This document shows, piece after piece, positions 28,696-38,700 of a stretch of 64,000 bases of DNA. Numbering within the stretch: position 1 is the first letter of the stretch; every line of letters starts with the position of its first letter. Position numbers and translations under genes: made by a program. The stretch covers positions 2,914,001 through 2,978,000 of the forward strand of contig NZ_CP023406.1 of the NCBI RefSeq assembly GCF_002327105.1, in the 5' to 3' direction. The notes beneath the pieces were generated by a model that ran no database searches, had not been told where the DNA came from, and saw nothing but the letters and a program-made list of their open reading frames with translations. Source of the stretch: Luteimonas chenhongjianii (lineage in GTDB: Bacteria; Pseudomonadota; Gammaproteobacteria; Xanthomonadales; Xanthomonadaceae).

Positions 28696-29352
28696 ATGCC
28701 GTTGCGAATCGCGGTACTGGCCTCCGGGCGCGGCAGCAACCTGCAGGCGATCGTCGACGCGATCGACGCGGGCACGCTGGACGCGGAAGTGACCGGCGTC
28801 TGGTCGGACCGTGGCGATGCCCAGGCCCTGGCACGCGCGCGCGGCGCAGGCATTCCCGCCCGGGCGATGCGCCCGCGCGATTTCGCGGACCGCCCCAGCC
28901 ATGACAGCGCGATGTTCGATGCGATCGACGCCGACGACCCGGACCTGATCGTCTGCGCCGGTTACATGCGCCTGATCGGCGCCCACGTCCTGGCATCGCG
29001 GGCAGGCCGCCTGATCAACATCCACCCTTCCCTGCTGCCTGCATTCAAGGGTCTGCACACCCATCAGCGCGCGCTCGAGGCCGGCGTCGCCGAACACGGC
29101 GGCAGCGTGCACTTCGTCACCGCCGAACTCGATGGCGGGCCGGTGATCGCACAGGCCCGGGTCCCGGTGCTGGCGGACGACGACGCGGCGCGGCTGGCCG
29201 CGCGCGTGCTCGCGCGCGAGCACCCGTTGCTGCTGGAAACGCTGCGCTGGATCGCCGCGGGACGGGTGCGCTGGCAGGCCGACGGGGTGCATGTCGACGG
29301 CAGAATGGCCACTGCGCCGCTTCAGCTGGCAGCCACAGACCGGTTCGCATGA
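28696..29352 (+). CDS. purN: phosphoribosylglycinamide formyltransferase
   Basis: 218 residues. The start IAVLASGRGSNLQAIVDAI binds the phosphoribosyl group. The catalytic residues Asn 108 and His 110 are in LINIHPSLLPAFKGL, and Asp 146 is in ELDGGPVIAQ. PurN transfers a formyl group from 10-formyl-THF to GAR. The length and blocks are normal. It is followed after 10 bases by the first DUF3108 gene. Confidence 0.97.
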   Translation: MPLRIAVLASGRGSNLQAIVDAIDAGTLDAEVTGVWSDRGDAQALARARGAGIPARAMRPRDFADRPSHDSAMFDAIDADDPDLIVCAGYMRLIGAHVLASRAGRLINIHPSLLPAFKGLHTHQRALEAGVAEHGGSVHFVTAELDGGPVIAQARVPVLADDDAARLAARVLAREHPLLLETLRWIAAGRVRWQADGVHVDGRMATAPLQLAATDRFA

Positions 29353-29362
29353 TGGCGCACCG

Positions 29363-30085
29363 ATGCGCGCCTCCCTGCCCCTGCTGCTGACATCCCTGAT
29401 GCTGGCCCTTGCGCCGGCGGTTTCGCATGCGGACGATCTGCAGCCTTTCGTGGCTACCTACGACGCCTGGTACCAAGGCAAACAGGCCGGCACCGCGACC
29501 ATGCGACTGCAGCCCGAGGGCGCCCAGTGGCGGATCGATCTTGGAATCCGCGGCAACCGCGGCTTCGCCGGCATCCTCGGCCTGAACCTTCAACAGGACA
29601 CCCTGTTCGATGTGGCCGCGGGCATCTACCGGCCGCTGCGCCAGACCACGACGCGCAAGGCCGCCGTGTTCTTCAACCGCAAAATCGAGGGCATCTACGA
29701 CTGGAGTCGGGGTGTCGCCCGCTGGACCGGCGATCTGAGCAAGCGCCGGCGCGATCCCGTGCCGCTGCAGCCCGGGGACATGAGCGCGTTGCTGATCAAT
29801 CTGGCGGTCATGCGAGATGCGGCCCCGGGCGCGGCGCTGAACTACCGCTTCGTCGATGGCGGCCGGGTGCGCGACTACGCCTATCAGGCGGCGGCGGAGC
29901 CCGAGATCCTTCCGGTCGGCGAGATGAGCTATTCGGCGCTGCGCGTTTCACGGACCAATGGTGGCAATGACGAGATGATCATCTGGGTCGCGGCAGGCGT
30001 ACCGACGCCGATCCGCATCCTGCAACGTGAAGACGGCGAGGACGCAGTCGACCTGCGCCTGGTCGAATACCAAGGAGCTCCATGA
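29363..30085 (+). CDS. DUF3108 domain-containing exported protein, first copy
   Basis: 240 residues with a signal peptide ending near SHADD (residue 23). The mature start FVATYDAWYQGKQAGTATMRLQ is the DUF3108 signature, a single beta-barrel-like domain in the periplasm of unknown role. It ends by overlapping the start of a second copy (30082-30085), and the two proteins align along their length. A purN-DUF3108 junction is common in Xanthomonadaceae. The ATG at 29363 is chosen from the signal peptide. Confidence 0.82.
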   Translation: MRASLPLLLTSLMLALAPAVSHADDLQPFVATYDAWYQGKQAGTATMRLQPEGAQWRIDLGIRGNRGFAGILGLNLQQDTLFDVAAGIYRPLRQTTTRKAAVFFNRKIEGIYDWSRGVARWTGDLSKRRRDPVPLQPGDMSALLINLAVMRDAAPGAALNYRFVDGGRVRDYAYQAAAEPEILPVGEMSYSALRVSRTNGGNDEMIIWVAAGVPTPIRILQREDGEDAVDLRLVEYQGAP

Positions 30086-30801
30086 TGAAGTGCAACAAGC
30101 CCATGTCACGCCTGATCGCTGCGACCGGCGCGGCTGTGCTCGCCATCGCCACGCTGCCCGCGCTGGCGATCGAGCCGTTCAACGCGACCTACCAGGCCAA
30201 CTACATGGGCATGCGCGCCCAGGCGAAGATGACCCTCGCCCAGGAGTCCGACAACCGCTGGAAGTACGGGCTCGAAGTCACCGGCGCCGGCGCGCGCCTG
30301 GAACAGGTCACCACCTTCGAAGCCAACGGCGAGCAGTGGCGTCCCGTGTCGAGCAGCGATTCCCAGCGCGGCGAATCCGGCATCGCGGCCATGCTGTTGA
30401 AGAACCGGGAATTGAACACCGCCTACGACTGGAACGCGGGAGAAGCGCGCTTCAGTGGCGATGTCCGCGAGGGCCAGGCCGGGCCGGTGAAACTCCAGCC
30501 GGGCGATCTGGACGGCATGCTGATGAACCTCGTGCTGGTACGCGACGTGCAGGCCGGCAAGTCGCCGCTGCGCTATCGCCTGGTCGAGGACGGGCGCGCC
30601 AAGCGCCAGGTGTTCGAGCGCGAAGGCACCGAGCAGGTCACGGTGGGTGGACGGACGCTCGATGCGACCAAGGTGGTGCGCACCGACGGGCGTCGCCAGA
30701 TCATCGCCTGGGTCGTCGACGGCATGCCGGTACCCGCGCGGCTGCTGCAGCGCCGCGACGGCAAGGACCAGATCGACATGCGGTTGCAGGCAGTGAACTG
30801 A
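30082..30801 (+). CDS. DUF3108 domain-containing exported protein, second copy
   Basis: 239 residues with signal peptide (cleavage near ALA, residue 29) and mature start FNATYQANYMGMRAQAKMTLAQ. It matches the previous protein in layout: DWNAGEARFSGD against DWSRGVARWTGD, LQPGDLDGMLMNLVLVRD against LQPGDMSALLINLAVMRD, and the ending PARLLQR..DGKDQIDMRL against PIRILQRE.DGEDAVDLRL. So the pair is an old tandem duplication. A strong AAGGAG lies before its two adjacent ATG codons (30082 and 30085). A terminator follows. Confidence 0.82.
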   Translation: MMKCNKPMSRLIAATGAAVLAIATLPALAIEPFNATYQANYMGMRAQAKMTLAQESDNRWKYGLEVTGAGARLEQVTTFEANGEQWRPVSSSDSQRGESGIAAMLLKNRELNTAYDWNAGEARFSGDVREGQAGPVKLQPGDLDGMLMNLVLVRDVQAGKSPLRYRLVEDGRAKRQVFEREGTEQVTVGGRTLDATKVVRTDGRRQIIAWVVDGMPVPARLLQRRDGKDQIDMRLQAVN

Positions 30802-30823
30802 CCCCCGCGCCCCCCGCGCAATG

Positions 30824-30854
30824 CGAAAAGGCCCCGCGATGCGGGGCCTTTTCG
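30824..30854. terminator. bidirectional terminator between the DUF3108 pair and the EF-hand gene
   Basis: CGAAAAGGCCCCGC and GCGGGGCCTTTTCG form a perfect 14-bp stem with a GAT loop, with A and T runs in the stem ends. It lies between convergent genes and can end transcripts from both sides. Confidence 0.88.
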
Positions 30855-30891
30855 TTCATGGGTGGCTGCGCCCCTGCGGAAGCGGTGACGC

Positions 30892-31188
30892 TCAGGGCGC
30901 GGCCTCGGTCCGGCATTCCAGTCGGATCGACTCGTCGCTGTCGCGCCAGCGATAGTCGACGCAGCTGCGCTGGCCTTCCGTGCTGCGGACCGCCTTCACC
31001 GAGAAGAACCCCTGCAGGATCTCGCGGCGGGTCAGCTCGCCGTCCTCGTTCCAGTCCATGTCCCGGAACGCCATGCCGCTGAGCGCGGCGGCGCCCGTGT
31101 AGCTCATCCAGCCCAGACCCAACAGCACGGCCGCGATCGTTACGAACAGGGCCATGCGACGTTTCGTGATCCGCGCGTTGAACGCCAC
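30892..31188 (-). CDS. small membrane-anchored EF-hand protein
   Basis: 98 residues from a GTG two bases after the murA stop (TGA-CG-GTG). A basic N-terminus (ARITKRRM) precedes one transmembrane helix (about 13-35), so the rest faces the periplasm. A complete EF-hand loop DWNEDGELTRRE has Asp 1, Asn 3, Asp 5, Gly 6, Leu 8 and Glu 12 in the right places for calcium. The C-terminus has two Cys (SCVDYRW, LECRTE) that may form a disulphide. An ATG at 31155 is the other choice of start and would begin at the helix. The function is unknown; the coupling to murA suggests the cell envelope. Confidence 0.7.
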   Translation of the reverse strand: MAFNARITKRRMALFVTIAAVLLGLGWMSYTGAAALSGMAFRDMDWNEDGELTRREILQGFFSVKAVRSTEGQRSCVDYRWRDSDESIRLECRTEAAP

Positions 31189-31190
31189 CG

Positions 31191-32837
<1,647 letters not shown>

Positions 32838-32853
32838 CTAACGGAAAAGCCCT

Positions 32854-33864
32854 GTGCCGGATATGGTCGAAAGCGCCCGAAACGCCCCCGCCCGGGGGGC
32901 CGGTTTCGCCGCCAGCGGACGCCGCGTCTTCGAGATCGAGGTGCAGGGGCTGCAGGCGGTCGCGGCGCGTCTGGACGGGGAATTCACCGAGGCCTGCGCA
33001 CGCATGCTGGCCTGCCGCGGACGCGTGGTCTGCACAGGCATGGGCAAGTCCGGTCACGTGGCGCGCAAGATCGCCGCCACCCTGGCCTCCACCGGCACGC
33101 CGGCGTTCTATGTCCACCCGGGCGAGGCCGGCCACGGCGATCTCGGCATGATCACCGATGCCGATGTCGTGCTGGCCCTGTCCTATTCGGGCGAGTCCGA
33201 CGAGATCCTGATGCTGCTGCCGGTGCTCAAGCGTCAGGGCAACCCGCTGATCGCGATGACTGGTCGCGCGAACTCGACGATGGCCCGCGCCGCGGACATC
33301 CATCTCGACATCAGCGTGCCGGCCGAGGCCTGTCCGCTTGCGCTTGCGCCGACGTCGAGCACCACCGCCTCGCTGGCGATGGGCGACGCACTGGCGGTGG
33401 CGATGCTGGAAGCACGCGGCTTCACGGCCGACGATTTCGCCCGTTCGCACCCTGCCGGGGCGCTCGGGCGCCGCCTGTTGCTGCACATCCGCGACGTCAT
33501 GCACGGAGGAGGCGAGATTCCGGCGGTGACCGCAGACGCCTCGCTGGCCGATGCGCTGATGGAGATGAGCCGCAAGCGACTGGGCATGACCGTCGTCGTC
33601 GATGAAGCCCAGCGATTGATCGGCCTGTATACCGACGGCGACCTGCGTCGCACCCTGACCGACCCGGCGATCGACGTGCGCGATGCGCGCATTGCCGACG
33701 TCATGACCCGCGACCCGATCGCGATCGGCGCGGATGCGCTCGCGGTCGAGGCCGCGCGGCTGATGGAAACCCGCAAGATCACCATGCTGCCGGTCGTCGA
33801 CGAGGCGCGCCGTGTGGTCGGCGCACTCAATGTTCAGGACCTGTTGCGCGCCCGCGTGGTGTAA
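32854..33864 (+). CDS. kdsD: D-arabinose-5-phosphate isomerase
   Basis: 336 residues from a GTG at 32854; an ATG at 32863 is nearly equal. A SIS domain contains CTGMGKSGHVARKIAATLASTGTPAFYVHPGEAGHGDLG and SYSGESDEIL, with TSSTTASLAMGDALA; two CBS domains follow, with RDVMHGGGEIP and IADVMTRDPIAI. The enzyme turns ribulose-5-phosphate into arabinose-5-phosphate, the first step of Kdo synthesis. It opens the long envelope and PTS run; the element TTAGCCTAAC about 12 bases before the start may be part of the promoter. Confidence 0.97.
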   Translation: MPDMVESARNAPARGAGFAASGRRVFEIEVQGLQAVAARLDGEFTEACARMLACRGRVVCTGMGKSGHVARKIAATLASTGTPAFYVHPGEAGHGDLGMITDADVVLALSYSGESDEILMLLPVLKRQGNPLIAMTGRANSTMARAADIHLDISVPAEACPLALAPTSSTTASLAMGDALAVAMLEARGFTADDFARSHPAGALGRRLLLHIRDVMHGGGEIPAVTADASLADALMEMSRKRLGMTVVVDEAQRLIGLYTDGDLRRTLTDPAIDVRDARIADVMTRDPIAIGADALAVEAARLMETRKITMLPVVDEARRVVGALNVQDLLRARVV

Positions 33865-33883
33865 CCGAGGCCCTGTTCAGAAG

Positions 33884-34459
33884 ATGCCGGACCAACCCGC
33901 CCCCATGCCAGCCAGCCCGCCGTTCGCCGATGTTCCCGGCGCGATCCTTGCCCGCGCCGCGCGCGTGCGCCTGGCCTGTTTCGACGTCGACGGCACGCTG
34001 ACCAATGGCGATCTTGCCTTCGACAGCGATGGTCGAGAGATCAAGACCTTCCATGTCCACGATGGCCAGGGCCTGGTGCTGCTGCGCAAGGCAGGCATCG
34101 GAGTCGCGCTGGTGACCGCGCGCAAGGGCGGCATCGTCGAGCGCCGCGCCGCGGATCTGGGTGTGGAGGCGCATGTGCATGTAGCCGACAAGCGCGCGCG
34201 GGTCGAATCGCTGTGCGCGGCGCTCGGTATCGGCCTGGACGAGGCGGCCTTCATGGGCGATGACCTCGCCGACGTGGGCGCGATGCGCGCGGTCGGCCTG
34301 GCGGTGGCGCCTGCCGATGCCCATGCCTGCGCCGGCGACAGCGCCCACTGGCGCACCCGCGCCGGCGGCGGTCGCGGCGCCGGGCGCGAACTGTGCGATC
34401 TGATCCTGCATGCGCAGGGACGGCTTGCCGGCATCCACGCCGACGGACGGATCTCGTGA
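33884..34459 (+). CDS. kdsC: 3-deoxy-D-manno-octulosonate 8-phosphate phosphatase
   Basis: 191 residues of the HAD family without a cap domain. The nucleophile motif is CFDVDGTLTNG, then FHVHDGQGLVLLRKAGI, VTARKG, and the metal-binding FMGDDLADVGAM. KdsC removes phosphate from Kdo-8-P and works as a tetramer. The ATG at 33884 lies 19 bases after kdsD. The stop overlaps the GTG of lptC. Confidence 0.96.
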   Translation: MPDQPAPMPASPPFADVPGAILARAARVRLACFDVDGTLTNGDLAFDSDGREIKTFHVHDGQGLVLLRKAGIGVALVTARKGGIVERRAADLGVEAHVHVADKRARVESLCAALGIGLDEAAFMGDDLADVGAMRAVGLAVAPADAHACAGDSAHWRTRAGGGRGAGRELCDLILHAQGRLAGIHADGRIS

Positions 34460-35022
34460 ACTGGCGGCTGACCCTCACCGTGGTGTTGTTGCTGGGGGCA
34501 CTGGTGTCCGGCTGGTCGGTCTGGCGGCAGAACGACAGCATCATCCCGGAGGATGCGGCCGACGGCAGGACCGACTACCTGCTGCGCGATTTCGACATCG
34601 TCGCCCTCAACAATGAAGGTCGCGAAGCCTTTTCGCTGCAGGCACCCGAGCTGCAGCAGACCCCGGGCGCACGCACCCTGGAGCTGGTGACACCGCTGTT
34701 CCTGATCCCGGAATCCGATGGCGAGGGGCGCTGGACCGTGCGCGCAAAGACGGGCTGGGTGTCGGAGAGCAACGACGAAGTCCGTCTGCGCGGCGAAGTC
34801 GTTGCCGACAGCCCCGAAGGCTATCCGCGTCCGACCCGCATGCGCACCGAAGCGCTGAACGTCTTTCCGCAGCGCAACCACGCCACGTCCGATGTCCTCG
34901 TGGATGTCGTCCAGCCCGGTTTTACAATGCAGGGCACGGGCATGCGTGCCGACCTCGATTCGGGACGGATCGAGCTTCTCTCCGAGGTGAAACTCCGCAA
35001 TGAACCGAACTCCCGCCGTTAG
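34456..35022 (+). CDS. lptC: LPS export ABC transporter periplasmic protein LptC
   Basis: 188 residues. One N-terminal helix (about 5-25) anchors it in the inner membrane, followed by the LptC fold with FDIVALNNEGREAFSLQAPELQQTPGARTLELVTPLF and the repeat SNDEVRLRGEVVAD. LptC passes LPS from the LptBFG pump to LptA. GTG start overlaps the kdsC stop (GTGA). The last 23 bases overlap lptA. Confidence 0.95.
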   Translation: MNWRLTLTVVLLLGALVSGWSVWRQNDSIIPEDAADGRTDYLLRDFDIVALNNEGREAFSLQAPELQQTPGARTLELVTPLFLIPESDGEGRWTVRAKTGWVSESNDEVRLRGEVVADSPEGYPRPTRMRTEALNVFPQRNHATSDVLVDVVQPGFTMQGTGMRADLDSGRIELLSEVKLRNEPNSRR

Positions 35023-35533
35023 CCTGCTGCTGCTTGCAGCCCTTGCCGTGCCGATGGGCGCGGCCGCGAAGTCGTCCGACCGCAACCAGCCGATCGATGT
35101 CGATGCGGGCACAAGCGATTGCTCGGTCAGCGATGAGCGCCTGCCGTGCCTGCTCACCAGTGGCGTGACGATCACCCAGGGCACCCTCGAAATCCAGGCG
35201 ACCCGTGCCGATCTGCGCCGCAGCAATGGCGAATTCCAGCGCGTGATCCTCAACGGCAGCCCGGTGAAGATGAAGCAGCAGATGGATGATGGCGGCTGGG
35301 TCGACGCGACCGCGGCGCAAGCCGACTACAACATGCCGAGCGACACCGTCGTGCTTACCGGCAACGCCGTCGTGAACCAGCCCGGCCAGGGCAAGATCGA
35401 AGGCCAGCGCATCGTCTACAACATGTCGACCGGCCGCGTGCAGGGCGGCGGCGAAGGCCAGGGCCGCGTGCGCATGCAGTTCCAGCCGCGCACCCCGCAA
35501 CCCGCGCAGCCTGCGGCGCAGGGCGGCCGCTGA
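35000..35533 (+). CDS. lptA: LPS transport periplasmic protein LptA
   Basis: 177 residues: signal peptide ending at AAAKS (residue 23), then the OstA/LptA jellyroll with [27 protein letters not shown] and the bridge segment [25 protein letters not shown]. It forms the periplasmic bridge for LPS. Two Cys sit close together near the start of the mature protein ([10 protein letters not shown]), which is unusual for LptA and might make a disulphide. The C-terminus ends in a Pro/Gln/Ala-rich tail. It overlaps lptC at its start and lptB at its end (TGATG). Confidence 0.95.
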   Translation: MNRTPAVSLLLLAALAVPMGAAAKSSDRNQPIDVDAGTSDCSVSDERLPCLLTSGVTITQGTLEIQATRADLRRSNGEFQRVILNGSPVKMKQQMDDGGWVDATAAQADYNMPSDTVVLTGNAVVNQPGQGKIEGQRIVYNMSTGRVQGGGEGQGRVRMQFQPRTPQPAQPAAQGGR

Positions 35534-36252
35534 TGCTCGTCGCCGAAGGTCTGCGCAAACGCTACAAGCAGCGCGAAGTCGTCAGGGAATTCGGACTGAC
35601 GCTGGAGCCGGGCGAGGTCGTCGGCCTGCTCGGGCCCAACGGCGCCGGCAAGACCACCTGTTTCTACATGATCGTCGGCCTGGTGCCGGCCGACGCCGGA
35701 CGCATCGTGCTCGACGGCCACGACATCACTGCCGAGCCCATGTACATGCGCGCCAAGCTCGGCGTCGGTTATCTGCCGCAGGAGCCGTCGGTGTTCCGCA
35801 AGCTCAGCGTCGCGGACAACATCATGCTGGTGCTGGAGCTGCGCGAAGATCTCGACAAGGCCGGCCGCCAGAAGGCGCTTGCAGACCTTATGGACGAATT
35901 GCAGATCACCCATGTCGCCGACCAGGCCGGTGCCAGCCTCTCGGGCGGCGAACGCAGACGCGTGGAGATCGCCCGTGCACTTGCCGCGAACCCGCGGATG
36001 ATGCTGCTCGACGAACCCTTCGCCGGTGTCGATCCGATTTCCGTCGGCGAGATCCAGCGCATCGTCACCCATCTCAAGGCGCGCGGCATCGGCGTACTGA
36101 TCACCGACCACAATGTCCGTGAGACCTTGGGTATCTGTGACCGGGCGTATATCCTCAGCGACGGCGCCGTCCTCGCACAGGGAGCTCCGGACGCGCTGCT
36201 GGCCAATCCGGATGTGCGTCGCGTCTACCTGGGGGAATCCTTCCGCCTGTAG
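35533..36252 (+). CDS. lptB: LPS export ABC transporter ATP-binding protein LptB
   Basis: 239 residues. Walker A is GPNGAGKTT at 34-42, the Q-loop is in [12 protein letters not shown], the signature is [15 protein letters not shown], and Walker B is [12 protein letters not shown], followed by the switch His in [10 protein letters not shown]. LptB powers extraction of LPS from the inner membrane with LptF and LptG, which are not in this window. It is followed by rpoN after 33 bases, the order known from most proteobacteria. Confidence 0.98.
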   Translation: MLVAEGLRKRYKQREVVREFGLTLEPGEVVGLLGPNGAGKTTCFYMIVGLVPADAGRIVLDGHDITAEPMYMRAKLGVGYLPQEPSVFRKLSVADNIMLVLELREDLDKAGRQKALADLMDELQITHVADQAGASLSGGERRRVEIARALAANPRMMLLDEPFAGVDPISVGEIQRIVTHLKARGIGVLITDHNVRETLGICDRAYILSDGAVLAQGAPDALLANPDVRRVYLGESFRL

Positions 36253-36285
36253 TCGGCGCCGCATCCGGCCAGGGGAGTGCCGGGG

Positions 36286-37728
36286 ATGATGAAGCCAAGA
36301 CTGCAGACATCGCTGGGGCAGCATCTGGTCATGACGCCACAGTTGCGTCAGGCACTGCATCTGCTTCAGTTGTCGTCGGTGGAACTGGAGTCGGAAATCG
36401 CCGCGGCGGTCGAGAGCAATCCCCTGCTCGACTGGGATGAGATGGCACCGATCTCGACCCAGCCGGTATCCGAGCGCACCCGGGACACGGACGATTCGAA
36501 CGCCCCCGATTCCGGGGAGCGCGAGGCCGCGCAGTCCTGGGAGGGCGATGGCGACGAACGCTGGCCCGAGCGCGGCGCGAGCGGCGGCCACAGTGGCGAC
36601 CGCGATGGCGACAGCGACCCTGCCGACCGCATGGTCCAGACCGAAAGCCTGCAGGACCATCTGTTCTGGCAGCTGCACCTGAGCACGATGTCGGCGCGCG
36701 ACCGCAATATCGGCATTGCGCTGATCGACGCGATCGACGATGACGGATACCTGCGCGAATCGCTTGACGACATCGCCGCGGCGCTGCTGCCCGAAACCAG
36801 CGCGAACGCCGCGGAGATCGCCGCCGTACTGTGTCGCGTACAGCGCTTCGATCCTGCGGGAGTAGGCGCGCGCAGCCTGAGCGAATGCCTGTGCCTGCAG
36901 CTCGACACCTTGCCCGCCGCGACGCCCAGCCTCGAGCTGGCCCGGCGTGCGGCGCGCGAGCAGATCGAGCGGCTGCCCAAGCTGGGCACTTCAGGGCTCG
37001 CCGATGCCCTGGGCTGCACGGTCGAGGAAGCTGCATCCGCACTGCAACTGCTGCGCAGTCTCGACCCCAGGCCCGGCGCGCAGATCGGCAACGTGCCGCA
37101 CGACAACTACGTCACGCCGGATTGCGTGATCACGCGCCAGAACGGCGTCTGGCGGGTCGTGCTGGCCGGTTCGCACGCGCCGCGCCTGACCATCCACCGC
37201 GGCTACGAGCAGATGATCCAGCACTGCGGCGCGAGCGATGCGGGCTATCTGAAGGGCCGTCTGCAGGAGGCGCGCTGGCTGCTGAAGAACATCGAGGCGC
37301 GCGGCGAGACCCTGCTCAAGGTCATGCGCTGCCTGGTGCGCCAGCAGTCGGGTTTCCTCGAGTTCGGCAAGCGGGCCCTGCGGCCGCTGACGCTGCGTGA
37401 AGTTGCCGAAGAGATCGGCATGCACGAATCCACGGTCTCGCGCGCCGTCGCGCGCAAGTACGTCCATACGCCGCGCGGCACCCTGTCGCTGAAGGAGTTC
37501 TTCGACTCCGGCGTCGGCACCGAAGGCGGCGGCGAGGCGTCGAGCACCGCGATCCAGCAGATGATCCGCAGCCTGGTCGAGGCCGAGAACCCGCGCAAGC
37601 CGCTGTCGGACGCCCGGCTGGCCGAACTGCTCAAGGCCGCCGGCGTACCGGTGGCGCGCCGCACGGTGGCGAAATACCGCGAAGCGCTGCATATCGCGTC
37701 GTCGCACGAGCGGGTACGCATCGCCTGA
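36286..37728 (+). CDS. rpoN: RNA polymerase sigma-54 factor
   Basis: 480 residues. Region I is LQTSLGQHLVMTPQLRQALHLLQLSSVEL, which binds activators. An acidic linker (about 55-120) is followed by the core-binding part and the helix-turn-helix LTLREVAEEIGMHESTVSRAVARKYVHTPRG, and the RpoN box ARRTVAKYREAL is at about 457-468. The ATG at 36286 is eight bases after AGGGGAG; a GTG nine bases earlier overlaps this ribosome site. It directs transcription from -24/-12 promoters. I found no convincing -24/-12 site in the gaps of the window. Confidence 0.98.
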   Translation: MMKPRLQTSLGQHLVMTPQLRQALHLLQLSSVELESEIAAAVESNPLLDWDEMAPISTQPVSERTRDTDDSNAPDSGEREAAQSWEGDGDERWPERGASGGHSGDRDGDSDPADRMVQTESLQDHLFWQLHLSTMSARDRNIGIALIDAIDDDGYLRESLDDIAAALLPETSANAAEIAAVLCRVQRFDPAGVGARSLSECLCLQLDTLPAATPSLELARRAAREQIERLPKLGTSGLADALGCTVEEAASALQLLRSLDPRPGAQIGNVPHDNYVTPDCVITRQNGVWRVVLAGSHAPRLTIHRGYEQMIQHCGASDAGYLKGRLQEARWLLKNIEARGETLLKVMRCLVRQQSGFLEFGKRALRPLTLREVAEEIGMHESTVSRAVARKYVHTPRGTLSLKEFFDSGVGTEGGGEASSTAIQQMIRSLVEAENPRKPLSDARLAELLKAAGVPVARRTVAKYREALHIASSHERVRIA

Positions 37729-37810
37729 ATGTGCACCCGCCTGACCGGGACCCATGCATCCGGTCGGCAGCGCTTGCACCCGGCCCCTGCCGCGCTACTC
37801 TGGGGCCGAT

Positions 37811-37828
37811 CGCCCGCGATCGCGGGCG
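37811..37828. repeat. 18-bp perfect palindrome between rpoN and hpf
   Basis: CGCCCGCGATCGCGGGCG is self-complementary over 18 bases. It lies 83 bases after the rpoN stop and 32 bases before the hpf ATG. It could be an attenuating hairpin or terminator without a T run, or an operator. Confidence 0.5.
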
Positions 37829-37860
37829 GGTCCTTCCCGAACCGTAGAAGGAGTTTGCCG

Positions 37861-38187
37861 ATGCAAGTCGAAACCCATGGCCACCAGCTCGAGGTGACGC
37901 CCGCGCTGCGCGAACACGTGGAAACCAAATTCCAGAAGCTCGCCAGACACTTCGACAGACCGCTGGACGTGCGCACCCAGTTGCGCGTCGACAAACCGCA
38001 CCACAAGGCCGAGGCCACCATGCGGATCGCCGGCAAGGCCCTCCACGCCGATGCCAGCGCGGCAGACATGTATGTCGCCATCGACCAGCTCGCCGACAAG
38101 CTCGATCGCCTGCTGGTCAAGCACCGCAAGAAGGTCGTCGACCACCACCGCGGGGAGAACCCTGCACGCGACGGTACTTTCGGCTAG
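37861..38187 (+). CDS. hpf: ribosome hibernation promoting factor, short form
   Basis: 108 residues. MQVETHGHQLEVTPALREHVETKFQKLARHF and the basic SADMYVAIDQLADKLDRLLVKHRKK stretch are typical of short HPF/YhbH, which forms 100S ribosome dimers with RMF in stationary phase. The ATG at 37861 follows GAAGGAG. It lies in the usual place between rpoN and ptsN. Confidence 0.95.
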   Translation: MQVETHGHQLEVTPALREHVETKFQKLARHFDRPLDVRTQLRVDKPHHKAEATMRIAGKALHADASAADMYVAIDQLADKLDRLLVKHRKKVVDHHRGENPARDGTFG

Positions 38188-38226
38188 GCTGCGGCTCCCC
38201 AGGTACACGCCTCCGGGCTTCGCGGC

Positions 38227-38700
38227 ATGCCCTTTTCCGATCTGCTTTCGGCCGACCGCATCGTCATGGTGGTGGCGCCCGGTTCCCGCGATGTCGTCCT
38301 GGACTCCGCAGCGCGCCTGCTTGCGGGCAATTCGCCCACGCTGACCCCGCTGCTCGCCCACGCCTTGCGTGACCGCGAGCAGCTGGGCAGCACCGGGATC
38401 GGACACGGGGTTGCGATTCCGCATGCGCGCAGCACCGCATTCCGCGAACCACGGGCGGCATTCCTGCGCCTGTCGCATCCGGTCGACTTCAACGGGGCCG
38501 ATGGCCAGCCGGTGGATCTGGTGTTCGCGATGTGCGTGCCTGACCAGCAGGTCGAACAACATCTGCAGACGCTGGCGGGCCTGGTGGAGCGCTTCGCCGA
38601 CGCCGGATTCCGCGATGCCGTGCGTCATGCGCGCGACCTGTCGCAGCTGCGCGGGCTGTTGCTCGATCCTGCGGCGCCAGCCGCGGGGGCGGCGCCATGA
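38227..38700 (+). CDS. ptsN: nitrogen PTS output protein EIIA-Ntr
   Basis: 157 residues. The phosphorylated His 66 lies in [13 protein letters not shown], and [31 protein letters not shown] is the usual middle block. EIIA-Ntr receives phosphate from NPr/HPr and controls potassium, phosphate and cell-envelope functions by binding other proteins rather than moving sugar. Its stop overlaps hprK by four bases (ATGA). Confidence 0.96.
   Translation: MPFSDLLSADRIVMVVAPGSRDVVLDSAARLLAGNSPTLTPLLAHALRDREQLGSTGIGHGVAIPHARSTAFREPRAAFLRLSHPVDFNGADGQPVDLVFAMCVPDQQVEQHLQTLAGLVERFADAGFRDAVRHARDLSQLRGLLLDPAAPAAGAAP

Noticed and set aside
26135..28996. A 953-codon minus-strand frame covering the DUF2066 gene and running across purM
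   Set aside because: The part beyond 27235 lies opposite purM and has no family look; the signal peptide places the start at 27235.
37765..37785. GGCAGCGCTTGC as a possible sigma-54 promoter before hpf
   Set aside because: The spacing between GG and GC is eight bases; a -24/-12 site needs ten.
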